Of a DNA stretch of 64,000 nt, positions 52,840-62,545 are shown in pieces. Under the pieces are notes generated by a model. The model was not told the origin of the DNA and made no database searches. It worked only from the letters and a program-made list of their open reading frames with translations. The DNA is from Symbiodinium microadriaticum. Lineage: Eukaryota > Sar > Dinophyceae > Suessiales > Symbiodiniaceae. The DNA is taken from contig LSRX01000681.1 in NCBI GenBank assembly GCA_001939145.1, forward strand, positions 209,692 to 273,691, given 5' to 3'. Position 1 is the first letter of the stretch. Every line of letters begins with the position of its first letter. The translations under genes were made by a program, and so were the position numbers.

Positions 52840-54650
52840 TGCGGATGGTGACCTCAGCGACGATTGCCGTAGCCAAGCATCGCGGCACTCGCTCGAGCAT
52901 CCGTGCTTACTTCGGGGCACCGACCGTAATACTGATGAGCGTTGTAGTGCATCATCTCGGAGGGCCCTCTCCCAGGAAAATTGCCAAATGTCCTATCTGT
53001 GTGGGTCGAGAGGCCTAGGTAAGCTTCTGGAGGTCCATAGGGCGGCATGGCGCTTCCAGGCACAGCTCCTCACGAGACAGTTTTGCAGGGCCTTCGACCA
53101 CAGGCGAGGCGGCAAAATGTCCTGGCGGCATGCTTGGCCTTAGGAACTTCAGGCACTGTCAGGTACAGAAAGCATCCATGGCTAGGGACCTACACTCCCG
53201 TCTCGGCCGCTCAGGTGCACGCGGATGGTGATACATAGAGGCGGATGCGGCCAGAGTTTTGCCCACACGCTGCAGGATTCCCTGAGGTGAGTGGCATTTG
53301 GAGGATACGCGGATATACGCGGTTCCCTTTTCTGAACTGATGAACCTCGCCACGTTCAAGGAGATCGTTCACATCGATGTCCTCAGACAACTCTGCCACG
53401 TGATAGTGCTCTAGCTGATGAAGACTTAGCGTGGCATGCAGGTGCTTGCATGCGCATTCGGGTAGCACCTGAGTTGTGTGTGGTGCACGAAGCCCATGCC
53501 GCTCTCCTGTCCTGTTGGGCAGACTCCTCCAACGTCGCAGCAATCTGTGCAAGATGCTCGTACATCTGCTTTGCGTGCCTCAGGGCTCTTGTAACACAAG
53601 GTAAGGCTACTGATCTGATACTGCAGCAGACCCCCGACCCTTTCGTAAGGGCGAGAAAAAAACTCACCAAACGAAGTGTCTTCAAACCATTGCAGCTCGA
53701 AGAATGACTTCGGGGCAAGAGGAATCCTGGATTCGCGGGCAGTGCCTTTCCTCGGGATGCTCCGAGCCGGCGAAGGAGCCGAAACCTCTTTGGGCTTCGG
53801 CAATCGGGTCTTTTGCCCTTCAAGTCGCGGTCTCCTGTCTTTGAGGAGTGGTCGGTTCGTTGGACCCCGGAAAGTGCAATCAGAATTACATCCATTGGAC
53901 AACTGATTTCAGGATGTCTTCTTGCGGACGGCCGTGCTCCGTTCACTCCTGCTCTTGGCAAGCGTGAACAGGTAGCCACCGCCCACGGACAGGACGCAGC
54001 CCAGTGCCTGGCACCACCGACGCCACTTGTAGCAGTGCAGGCACAGGCTCCCACACTGCACCCACAGTATTGAGCATGTTGGCGTCCCTGCACACTCCTG
54101 GCAACTTCACGGCTAAATACAGCAGCAGGCCTTCAGCAGGCTCATTTCATCTCCGTAATAAGCGGTCAGCACCACAATCATCAAGGCCTGCGAACACATC
54201 GCCGCCGGCCCTTCCATCAACGTCATGCTTGAAACAGGTGTCGGAAGCGGTCATCTGGCCTTCACAACAGGCGTCAACACGGAGAAGGCCTCCGCACTTT
54301 CGAAACCCACATCACCATCACAATTGCCGTGTCTGCCGAAGGACCTAACAGAAGATGCCTCTCGACGTCAGCTACTGACTACTGATGTCGGGTGCCGGTT
54401 CTGATGCAGGCCACCAGCGGGCTGAGCTGGGTCATCACAAGCAACTGGACAAACCTAAGCAACATCTCCGCAGATGACCTTTCTAGCTGTTTCTTGTCTG
54501 TCTTCGGTGCTTTTTGCAATCTGCGAATTAAAACTCTCCATCCAAGACTCTGGTACAAGAAGAAGAACGTGCTGCTCGCAAGCATATCCTTAGAGCTGTT
54601 GCCAACAAAGGTTCTCACACATCTCACACCTTTACCATGCAAGGGAACTT
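52840..54650 (-). CDS. Unrecognised multi-exon gene, possibly membrane-associated
   Basis: Minus-strand exon-like pieces from the 5' side: MLASSTFFFLYQSLGWRVLI and SSAEMLLRFVQLLVMTQLSP (54.42-54.6 kb); FESAEAFSVLTPVVKARWPL and ALMIVVLTAYYGDEMSLLKA (54.13-54.31 kb); ALGCVLSVGGGYLFTLA (about 53.97 kb, hydrophobic); RPLLKDRRPRLEGQKTRLPK and FFELQWFEDTSFGEFF (53.65-53.85 kb), the latter followed by a GTGAGT donor at about 53.66 kb; ALRHAKQMYEHLAQIAATLE (53.53-53.59 kb); HVAELSEDIDVNDLLERGEV (53.34-53.4 kb); PGRGPSEMMHYNAHQYYGRC (about 52.9-52.98 kb). Hydrophobic stretches suggest membrane contact early in the protein and a charged, Pro/Tyr-rich C-terminus. No family recognised. Confidence 0.45.
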
Positions 54651-54779
54651 TAGGCGAAGAGGAAACAAAGACGTATCAACTGCTGTTACACCCATCTCGG
54701 ACCCTGATGCCCTGATGATGACAACGCCTCTCGCTGTCAGCACATGCGCAATACAAAAACAAGTACACCCGTCCAGATG

Positions 54780-54885
54780 TATGGTATGATACGGCATGGT
54801 ATGGCAAGGTACGGCACAGTGTGGTATGGGCAGCGTATGGCACGGTGTGGTATGGGCAGCGTATGGCAGGGTACGATGGGTATGG
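54780..54885. repeat. (GGTATGG)n-like imperfect repeat
   Basis: Variants of gtatggcacggtgtggtatgggcagc repeated about three times, leading into the TATG microsatellite. Confidence 0.7.
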
Positions 54886-54888
54886 TAT

Positions 54889-55067
54889 ATTATGCCTGTA
54901 TGTATGTATGTATGTATGTATGTATGTATGTATGTGTATGTATGTATATGTATGTATATGTATGTATGTATGTGTATGTATGTGTATGTATGTGTATGTA
55001 TATGTATGTATATGTATGTATATGTATGTATATGTATGTATATGTATGTATATGTATGTATATGTAT
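54889..55067. repeat. (TATG)n/(TATATG)n microsatellite, left flank of the DIRS-like element
   Basis: tgta and tatatg units run directly into the element end ttaatgactgg at 55068. The same microsatellite type resumes at 63982 beyond the other end. Confidence 0.9.
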
Positions 55068-55270
55068 TTAATGACTGGTGACTCTACGGAGAGAGAGAGA
55101 GAGAGAGAGAGAGTCACTCGCAAAGCGCACTGTTTCTTCAAGGTGGGGTTCACGTGCCAAGCTTTCCAAAAACCGAAGCGGCTGAGACGACCTGCCAGGC
55201 GGCTAGTCTGTCCGGGCCGCCTGTGCCTGTCTGCAGCCGTCTGTTCAAGACAGTCGAGACAACAGGCCCC
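55068..55270 (-). repeat. Terminal split direct repeat B2 of the DIRS-like element
   Basis: About 203 bp from ttaatgactggtgactctac to caggcccc on the plus strand. Nearly identical to 57113-57305 except for the length of an internal (GA)n run (13 versus 8 or so units). It begins six bases after the stop of the recombinase frame in element orientation. Confidence 0.9.
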
Positions 55271-55275
55271 GACGT

Positions 55276-56964
55276 TTAAAAGGTGGTCGCCCACCGGCCT
55301 GCTATGAGACCGTCTGCGACCGACTGACAGGTTATGCAAGCCTGGGTATGACTGAAGTCCACAACGTCTTGCTTCTGCAGACTGGAGAATACTGTACGCC
55401 CACAAAGAAGGCGATCATCGTTCACACGACTGATGTGTACGATGCCGCTCTTGACGTTTGACAAGAACTGAAAACCTGGATCGCCAGCAACCAGCGCTAG
55501 GCTGTGGCTAACACTCTGTAACTGCTGCGGCTCTTCGTTGGAAGAGGCGGAGCTCGACTGTGCAGACTCCGAACTGTCACTGTCAGAGACTGTCGACGGC
55601 AAAGCTGTGTCAGGCACCGCGCTGGCCGGGACCACACTAGAGGAGGAGGCTGCCGAGGACTGTGTCAAACTGCACTGCTGCCACCGACCAGATCTGGTGC
55701 TGTCTGGCTTAAACTCGCCCTTGCGAACTGCTGAGAGGACCTGTTCAAGGCTGCGAAGGAGTCCTGCCAGCGCGTCCCTGCCGTAGCTGAGGGCGCTTGC
55801 GCTCTTACCGCGACTGTGGTAACCTAAAAGTGTCTGGTCACTGTCTGAAACGGGAAACTTCATGCACCAACTGAGACAAGTTGCTTTCAGACCTTGGCTG
55901 GAGCACTTTAGGAGTGCGTCTGGGCTGCAACCCGGCTGCTTGGAAAGAAGACAGCGAAGCCATCTAGAGGCTGTCGCAGCGTCCATGTTGGTCTGGAGGA
56001 GGCTGCCGTCCGCTGCGAGTTCTGGTAGCAGAGGACTGTCGACTATGCTGCCGTGACTCACCAAGCCAAGGTGCCTTCTGAGTTGCAGCCACTCGAGAGC
56101 CCAACTTGTCTGTGCTATTCCTGCTGCTGAGGCTACGAGAGGCAGGAACAGGTTCCGCCTTTGACTAGCCTTGGTCTGCTTGGGGTTCAAGACCTGACAC
56201 TCAATGTAGACTGGGTTACCGTCTGCGTCGCTGTCTACCAGAATCTCGCGACAGCGCCTGATGTCACTGTGTCTGGCACGCGCATACAGCATGAACAGGA
56301 AGGTGGCTGCGATGTAACGTTCGTACTGAACATCGTCTGACTCGGCCACCGTCTGTAACCAGAGAACCTGCTCAGTAGTTAGTGCTGCCGCCTGCTTGGG
56401 TGGCTTCTGTTTGCGCATGCACTGATGCGCCAGTCCTTCCTGGACACGTTGGCTGAGTAACTCCTTAGCCGGCGCCTGAAGTACGAGAACACCGTCGGCA
56501 AAGTTCAGGGCTTGGCAAAGCTGGTCTGGAGCACTGCTGTCAGGCTGCGTACGGCTGACGTGCTGACAGTACAGGAAAACCAAAGACTCTGACAAAGGTT
56601 CCCTTGGGAAGGACTTGACTGTCCAGGCTGCGAAACGTCTGAGGCTGCTGACCCTGTTCAACAACGTGTTTGTACTCTTCTTGGCGAAGCGCAAGTCAAG
56701 GTTGCCTAACTCAAGCTGACTGTCCTCGTGCACGACCTCTAACTGCGTCTCCTCAGCGAAGAAGTGAGGCACTGCACGCAGCAGCTGACTCCACTTAGAC
56801 AGGGCAGCCTGCCTTTCGGCCTGGCTGTCCTGAGGCTTCCACTGTCTGAAGACTCGAAGCTTGGGCTGGGGCAGCGCTGGCTGAGGCAACGGCTTCGTTT
56901 GGCCCTGCTCCTGCCTAGAGACGGGCAACGGAGCCGGGTCCGGCAGGTCCAGAACGGCTGCGTT
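55276..56964 (-). CDS. DIRS-type tyrosine recombinase
   Basis: Frame open from 56964 with no ATG in its first part; the first usable codon I see is a TTG at 56928, so initiation by splicing or another mechanism is likely. An N-terminal SAM-like core-binding region (NTLLNRVSSLRRFAAWTVKS) is followed by the catalytic fold: FLFMLYARARHSDIRRC with the first Arg, SSQGLKATCLSWCMKFPVS at the place of the HxxR box, LLGYHSRGKSA with the third-box His, and LSYGRD with the candidate nucleophile Tyr. In this copy the HxxR box reads QGLK, so two catalytic positions appear substituted. A Ser-rich tail (SDSDSSESAQSSSASSNEE) precedes a C-terminal Cys/His-containing end. The enzyme would join the circular cDNA to the target. 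Confidence 0.85.
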   Translation of the reverse strand, partial: NAAVLDLPDPAPLPVSRQEQGQTKPLPQPALPQPKLRVFRQWKPQDSQAERQAALSKWSQLLRAVPHFFAEETQLEVVHEDSQLELGNLDLRFAKKSTNTLLNRVSSLRRFAAWTVKSFPREPLSESLVFLYCQHVSRTQPDSSAPDQLCQALNFADGVLVLQAPAKELLSQRVQEGLAHQCMRKQKPPKQAAALTTEQVLWLQTVAESDDVQYERYIAATFLFMLYARARHSDIRRCREILVDSDADGNPVYIECQVLNPKQTKASQRRNLFLPLVASAAGIAQTSWALEWLQLRRHLGLVSHGSIVDSPLLPELAADGSLLQTNMDAATASRWLRCLLSKQPGCSPDALLKCSSQGLKATCLSWCMKFPVSDSDQTLLGYHSRGKSASALSYGRDALAGLLRSLEQVLSAVRKGEFKPDSTRSGRWQQCSLTQSSAASSSSVVPASAVPDTALPSTVSDSDSSESAQSSSASSNEEPQQLQSVSHSLALVAGDPGFQFLSNVKSGIVHISRVNDDRLLCGRTVFSSLQKQDVVDFSHTQACITCQSVADGLIAGRWATTF

Positions 56965-57039
56965 TTACTGTGCCAAAGCCCAGACCGCATTCCCAGCTGG
57001 GGTCAAGTACCCGTCGCATTTCAGGGAGTGGAGGGTGGG

Positions 57040-57112
57040 CTGAAAAATTCTGTGACTAGAGCCAAAATGGCCGTCACAACATTCATTAAAGTTTGATGCA
57101 AGCATACACGAC
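57040..57112 (-). repeat. Internal repeat A2 of the DIRS-like element
   Basis: 73 bp, identical in length and essentially in sequence to A1 at 63909-63981 (ctgaaaaattctgtgactag through gcatacacgac on plus). It is fused directly to B1 at 57112/57113 with no extra base, reproducing the junction that a circularised element would have. Contains the spliced-leader-like 13-mer at 57059-57071. Confidence 0.9.
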
Positions 57113-57305
57113 TTAATGACTGGTGACTCTACGGAGAGAGAGAGAGAGTCACTCGCAAAGCGCACTGTTTCTTCAAGGTGGGGTTCACGTGCCAAGCTTT
57201 CCAAAAACCGAAGCGGCTGAGACGACCTGCCAGGCGGCTAGTCTGTCCGGGCCGCCTGTGCCTGTCTGCAGCCGTCTGTTCAAGACAGTCGAGACAACAG
57301 GCCCC
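57113..57305 (-). repeat. Internal repeat B1 of the DIRS-like element
   Basis: 193-bp copy of B2. It follows the RNase H stop by about eight bases in element orientation, matching the way B2 follows the recombinase stop. Confidence 0.9.
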
Positions 57306-57313
57306 ACTATCTT

Positions 57314-58770
57314 TCAAGGAGTCGGCTGTAGGAAGGCACGTGGCACTGCTCCTCTGGCTAGGCAGCGCAACCACCCCACCTTGATTTCTTCTTCCTTGGC
57401 ACCTGACAGAAAGGACGCCTGCTCGCCACGACTGGGCGCGTCTGCAGGATTGCTGATGCTCGGCACCCGAGCAAACCAAGAGTGGATTTCATGACTATAC
57501 TCGACAACCAGAACTGCCTGTACCAGGAGTCGGTTTGACTCCGGGTAACCTTTGGCTGAGATGAGACAATGTCTGGCTGCGTCATTGTCTATCCACCAGG
57601 TCACATTTTGTCTGCTTAGCTGTGGGCCCCAAACCATGGCTGCTATGCTGACTGCTAACAGCTCACACTGCAAGATGGGATGCACTGTGCCGTCTGAGCC
57701 CCAAGAGCGCAAGACGTCTGGCGGCACTGAAGCCTGGAACCATTCCTTGGGCCAGCCTGTGCTGTCACAGAGCACACCCCCCATCTGACCAACTCCTTGC
57801 TCAAAGGAGCCGTCAGTGAAGACATTGACTGACTGCTGCTTATAAAAAGCCCTGGGCTGCGCATTTGGGACGTTTTCTAGAACCCAGGTCAGGGCATCCC
57901 TGAGCTGAGTAGTCAACTGAGTCTGTGCCCTTCTGCCCGGCTTCATGCCATGCTGAAGGATCGTGCGGAAGGCTATCCTTCCCACTCTGCCAAAGGTCTG
58001 AGCATCGAGCCATCGGAGTCTGCCTGCAAAGGCTAAGCTCTCGGCTGGGGAAAAGGTGTCTGTATGCAGTGCCCGCAGGCAGGTTGTAGCGACTTCTTTC
58101 CTGCGGGCTTCTGTGTTTTGCAGACTGACGGGCAAGCCAGGTTGCTTGGGCAGCAGGTAGGCAATGCCTAGGCTGACGAAACATTCTGCAAAGCCAGAGG
58201 CTTTGGATCCTGTCAAGGCTGCCTGCCATCCCATCAGCTTAAACAGCAGAAGCATGGATGCCTCTACGCTGACTGTGTCCTCGGCTAGACAGACTGAAGT
58301 GAAATCGTCAAAAAAAACTGTCAGTGGCAACAGAAGAAAAGACGTGGCTATGTGCCACAGCGCTAGACTGCAGCGACAGAAGCCGTGCACGGAGCCTGTG
58401 GCGCCGAACGGCAGTGCCTTGAGAGAGACTACAACCGGTCTGCGTTCGGCTGGACACCACACCACTACCTTGGAGAAGGCTAGGTCCTCGTCTGCGACGC
58501 CTAGTTGTTTGAAGGCCCATTTCAAATCAAACGTCCGGCCTTTGAGGCCCTGCTTTTGTCCTCCTGACTGGGACTGCTTGCACCTGGACTGTAGGTGTAA
58601 GGCTAAAGCAAGAGTACACGCGGCAGGATGGACTACTATTTTCTCATCCACGCCTAGCGTTTGGTTCACCAAACTGATGGACATGTCATCAATGGGCCTG
58701 ATTTTGCTGCCCTGCCGGACAGCGAAACGCCTGCCGAGGACGCAACCTGAGGGTGGGCTGTGATGTCCTG
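57314..58770 (-). CDS. DIRS-like reverse transcriptase and RNase H
   Basis: Long minus-strand frame; its first ATG is at 58684, but the family start VRQGSKIRPIDD lies just upstream, so the protein is continuous with preceding frames. Reverse-transcriptase motifs: GRTFDLKWAFKQLGV (first Asp), SLKALPFGATGSVHGFCR, and VFFDDFTSV, the catalytic xxDD box in the Phe-x-Asp-Asp form usual for DIRS elements. RNase H follows at about residue 290: VNVFTDGSFEQG, LQCELLAVSIAA, VTWWIDNDAARH and SNPADAPSRG supply the four acidic residues. All catalytic residues appear intact. A frameshift near 58.75-58.80 kb separates it from the upstream linker frame. Confidence 0.92.
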
Positions 58771-58772
58771 GC

Positions 58773-59640
58773 TCAAGGACGGCCCAGCCATTCCTCCAAG
58801 GTGAGCTCCCAAAGGGACTGATCGAGCTCTGCGTCGCCGCTACTGCGACACATGTCCCAGACTGTGCGGTTGTTGACGTGTCTACTGTTCCAGACCTCGT
58901 CTCTGTGCATGGCTGGTGGCGAAACCTTGCTGGGTCGACTGTGGGTGTCAGGCAACCAGCCTGTGATTCTGAAACCGCGCCTCATATCAGAAGCTAGGTT
59001 ACTGTCTGGGAAGCTGAGCCCTCGCAGAAGACTGTCAAACAGTCTGAGTCTCTTACCTTTCAAAATGTGCTGCAGATGGGGAGGCATGTCAACTCTGTCT
59101 GCTTCCTCTTGTTGCTGAAGCTCTCTGGCCTTGTCGCACATGGCCTTAAGACGGTAGCATCTCAATCGTTGGATCTCAGGCAAACCATCGGCACTTATGC
59201 GACTGACTACGGTCTCGAGTTGCTCGGGCAGAGGAGGCAGATCACTCTGCGGATGCCTGTGTTGAGCAGCTCTCGCGAGAAAAACCTCTGGCTCGACAGG
59301 TTGTCCTATGAGGGCCCACCAATCACCGTCTGAAAAACTAACTGAAATGGTTTTGGAGCCCTTGGGCAAGGAAGGATCCTTGATCCGTTGTCCTGGCACG
59401 AAGGTGAGCCTGTCTGCTGCAGTCTGGAGACGCAACCACTGCTTGTTTTGGAAGGGGTCGACGCCCACCGAGGCTTGACTCGCCCTGGGGAACAATCCCA
59501 AGGCTGCCCGTTCCTTGGCTGCAAATGCGGCTGTGCCTGGCACCTGAGGGTGGCTGAGAATCACTCCGTCTGCCTTAAGGGCATGATGGAGCAGCGAGGC
59601 CCAATGGCTACAGAGTGCCTTGGGGTAGGCTGCTTCGCCG
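58773..59640 (-). CDS. Linker region between methyltransferase and reverse transcriptase (frame-shifted)
   Basis: Minus-strand frame in register from YPKALCSHWASLLHHALKAD (about 59.57-59.63 kb) through HPQVPGTAAFAAKERAALG and ISVSFSDGDWWALIGQPVEP to DQSLWELTLEEWLGRP before a stop at 58773. It carries no independent catalytic motif. In related layouts this part continues the polyprotein into the reverse transcriptase; here it is shifted relative to both neighbours. An apparent GTG start at 59564 is probably not used. Confidence 0.7.
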
Positions 59641-60568
59641 CTTCGCCTGTGGTGGACCAGCCTGTGCCTAGCCTACCCCACGGCAGATGATTGTGTCCAA
59701 GTGCTGGCGTGCACCTGAGTTGCAAGGCCTGCACGGTGGGTGAATTCGACCAAAAGGTCGTGGCTTTCTTTCTGGCGCCCCCGTAGACGCAGGCATCGAA
59801 AGTAGCGAAAAATATCTGTCCACGCAGGTGTCGCCACAGTGACTGAATCGGAGAAGTCAGCCAAAACAGGCTGGACTGCGGGTTCTCTAGAGACCACACC
59901 GTGCCTGCCTGGGCGCAAGCCCTGATGACGTCAGCAGTCAGGCTGTAGAGTCTATTCGCAAGGCTGACTCTGTGCCTAAGATGAAAAGGCAGGTCCGATA
60001 GACCGTCTGGGTGCAAGAAATCCCGCAAGGGCTGCGGGGACCCCGGGCCTATGTCTATTTGTCTGGCAGCGCTGCTGGTACTGCACGGCGGGGCTAGATG
60101 CACCGCTGTGACTCTGCTGGACTGGACTAGATCAAGCAAAACTTTCTGGTTGTGCGCCTTGCAAAGGTCTAAGGTCAGGGCAGGAACGCCTTGGGGCGCT
60201 GAGGAGTCTACCGCCAGGACCTGAAAACCCTGCTGTGCAAAAGCTTTGGCCATTCGGCCAGTACCTGCAAAAACTTCAACGAAGAGTCCAGGGCTCTGTG
60301 CAGCAGACTTCTTTAGGGCAGCGGGCTCCAAAACAGCTGTAACTGGGGTTCCCGCTGAGGCGTCTGCTGAAGTGCCTGGGTGAGACATGGGGCGCTTGGA
60401 TGCTTCGGCATACGGCCCAGGCTTCTGCGAAGTTGGGGCCGGCTGTGGCTGAACTGTCTGTGGTGCCTGTGCTGGTTCAGAAACTAACTGAGCGCGCGTC
60501 TGACTGCAAGGGGCTGCGACTGCAGTAGACAGGGCGGGCAGCGGGCTGACTGTCACCGGTTCCGACAG
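59561..60568 (-). CDS. Cytosine-C5-methyltransferase-like domain of the DIRS-like element
   Basis: Frame of about 335 codons that follows the Gag stop codon in the same register. A Pro/Gln-rich linker precedes a Rossmann-type domain: LFVEVFAGTGRMAKAFAQQG (motif I, SAM binding), VLAVDSSAP (motif II), VTAVHLAPPCSTSSAAR (motif IV with the Pro-Cys nucleophile), TVWSLENPQSSLFWL (motif VI-like ENP), and CVYGGARKKATTFWSN (an Arg-Lys segment like motif VIII). There is no obvious target-recognition domain. The C-terminus in this frame (KQPTPRHS...) is an artefact of an 8-bp duplication at 59632-59647. Methyltransferases are known cargo in DIRS and some dinoflagellate retroelements; whether this one modifies DNA is inference. 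Confidence 0.75.
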   Translation of the reverse strand: MSEPVTVSPLPALSTAVAAPCSQTRAQLVSEPAQAPQTVQPQPAPTSQKPGPYAEASKRPMSHPGTSADASAGTPVTAVLEPAALKKSAAQSPGLFVEVFAGTGRMAKAFAQQGFQVLAVDSSAPQGVPALTLDLCKAHNQKVLLDLVQSSRVTAVHLAPPCSTSSAARQIDIGPGSPQPLRDFLHPDGLSDLPFHLRHRVSLANRLYSLTADVIRACAQAGTVWSLENPQSSLFWLTSPIQSLWRHLRGQIFFATFDACVYGGARKKATTFWSNSPTVQALQLRCTPALGHNHLPWGRLGTGWSTTGEAAKQPTPRHSVAIGPRCSIMPLRQTE

Positions 60569-61825
60569 TCACTTATCGCAAGAGGCAAGGCTATGACTGC
60601 CATGACAGCGCATACAAATGTGCAACCCCCTGCGACAGGACGGTCCATGTTCTGTCTCCCATGTCTGTTCTTGGCAGCCATGGGGGAGACTGTGATTAAA
60701 ACAGATAGGATGTCCCTGAAAATTGGGATCAAAGCCCTTGAGGGCGGCAGGCACGGCTGTCTGCTGTTTGTCCTTGCCCTGTTTGGACTTACCTTTCCCG
60801 CCCTTGCCGGACTGCCACGCCTGAGACATGAACTTGCCTTTGCCTTTGCCCTTGGCGCCCTTGTCTGTAAAGGCAGACGAGGTCGTCTGGTCCCAGGTGC
60901 GCTTGAGGGGCTGCTTCTCAGGCTTCTCAGGTTTGGGAACGGGGACCAGGAAATAGGCTACCTGCATGCTGTGCTGCCATGTCTGAATGGCTGAGTCAAC
61001 GACACCGGACTTGCCTGGTCCTGCGAAGTCACTCTTCACCTGCTCGGAGACCCTTGTCCACAGTTCCCGGTCTGCTCTGATCAGGGCGTCAATGCCTGGC
61101 GGATCAAACCTGGGAGGAGGCTGTCTGTGCAAGTGCTCAAGCAAGGAGCGAGCGTACTCCTCATGAACCTGAAAGGAAGCTACGCCTGCCATCTCCAAGG
61201 CTAAGCCACGTCTGCTGAGCGCCTGAGAGACTCTGAGCTCGGTTGACAAATCAACCTTGAGAGGCTGAGGTTTGGATGCAAGCCGCAAGGCTGCATTATC
61301 CAACCTGAGCAGTGTCTCATCTTTCTTTACACTAGAGACCTCTTGCCCCCTGCACGAGCATCTGTGCAAGGGAATGTGCCGAATGGCCTGATCGACAACC
61401 ATTGCACTGCACAGATCAATCAATTGATGACTGGGCTCGAACTGCCCCGCTATGCGGAAAGCACCAAGTTTCGTCTGCAGAGCCTCTAGACGACTGTTCC
61501 GTTCCTGCGCAGACAAACGACGGCTGGGCTCGCCTGCTGGTGCCTCGAGCGTCTGCCGCAGTTCTGCTACAACAAAGGTCCCTGCTTCAAAGAGAAGCCT
61601 GTGCACGGCTGAGCTGACTACCGCGTCGGCCTTGGGAGTCATGCTGTCTAGGAGTGCCTGCAGCTTGGCTGGGTCCGTCTGGTTCGGGGCTGACGCTACT
61701 CTGAACAGTAGCTGACTGTAAGTTGCGATTCCTTCCTTCTCCCATGCATCCAGGGAGGACTCTGGAATGCCATGCTGTAAGGCTTTGTGTCTGAAAGTCA
61801 CCGCGCTGTCGCTGACGTTGGACAT
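60569..61825 (-). CDS. DIRS-like Gag protein with C-terminal zinc fingers
   Basis: 418 codons from ATG 61825 (MSNVSDSAVTFRHKALQ); the frame stays open upstream to a TTG at 62200, but the composition before the ATG is not Gag-like. The N-terminal half is helical, with DSMTPKADAVVSSAVHRLLF and VHEEYARSLLEHLHRQPPPR. Then comes a Lys/Gly-rich nucleic-acid-binding stretch (KGAKGKGKGKFMSQAWQSGK) and a C-terminal Cys/His array ICFNHSLPHGC...CRRGLHICMRCHGSHSLASC, typical of DIRS Gag proteins in this lineage. It would form the particle that packages element RNA. The stop is a TGA in the same frame as the following methyltransferase domain. Confidence 0.85.
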   Translation of the reverse strand: MSNVSDSAVTFRHKALQHGIPESSLDAWEKEGIATYSQLLFRVASAPNQTDPAKLQALLDSMTPKADAVVSSAVHRLLFEAGTFVVAELRQTLEAPAGEPSRRLSAQERNSRLEALQTKLGAFRIAGQFEPSHQLIDLCSAMVVDQAIRHIPLHRCSCRGQEVSSVKKDETLLRLDNAALRLASKPQPLKVDLSTELRVSQALSRRGLALEMAGVASFQVHEEYARSLLEHLHRQPPPRFDPPGIDALIRADRELWTRVSEQVKSDFAGPGKSGVVDSAIQTWQHSMQVAYFLVPVPKPEKPEKQPLKRTWDQTTSSAFTDKGAKGKGKGKFMSQAWQSGKGGKGKSKQGKDKQQTAVPAALKGFDPNFQGHPICFNHSLPHGCQEQTWETEHGPSCRRGLHICMRCHGSHSLASCDK

Positions 61826-61829
61826 GGCA

Positions 61830-62540
61830 GCGTCCTGCTGCAGACATGCTGTTTGTGAGGTTACTAGAGTGAAGCGTGCTGAGCTCGCGGCCTGACAAAG
61901 AAAGTGCCTGCGATATACTGATTTGTCTGCAAGAGACTGCCTGGCCCAAGCCAGGATGAGAGGCACAAGCCCTTTCAAACAAAATACGAAAGCTGAGCTG
62001 GCCACAAGGCGCTGAAAGCTGAGCGGGATGAGTGCCTGCCGGACCACAAGGTCGGCGAGTCTAGCCACAAGGCAGACCAGGCCCCAACCTGGAGGCTGAG
62101 TGTGTGGTCCTGGCACAAGCCAGACCGGGCACAAGCCACAGAAGCACCCAAGTGCGAAACAAAACTCTGCCTGCAGAGGGCTAACCACAAGGAGGCCCAA
62201 CCCGGCTCAAGCCAAGGGACAGCAGGCAGAAGATGTAAAGACACGGCACAAATGTTTGCGCATGGCAACAAGACTGCGAGCAGACAGAAGCCGCAAGGCT
62301 TGTTTTCGACTAAAAGTCGAGCTGTTCGCCGTCCTGTGCGCGGCTATTCCGTGTCAATCGCGGCTGCCACTGGTCAAAAAGGTTGCTAGACAGGCTGTGT
62401 GCACAGAGCTGTGGTAGTGACTGCAACGGCTGGACCAGTGGCTAGGCAGACTGACGAGACAAACCTAAGTTGAGGGCGGGCTGCAACTAGCAACAGAAAA
62501 CTCAGACTGAGGTTGCCGAAGATCCTGGCGAAAAACGGCC
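61830..62540 (-). other. Spacer between ORF1 and Gag of the DIRS-like element
   Basis: About 0.7 kb without a supported coding frame. Repeated ccacaagg(c/a) and acaagcca motifs occur at 62.0-62.2 kb on the plus strand. Possibly an intron or untranslated leader for Gag. Confidence 0.4.
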
Positions 62541-62545
62541 AGGCT

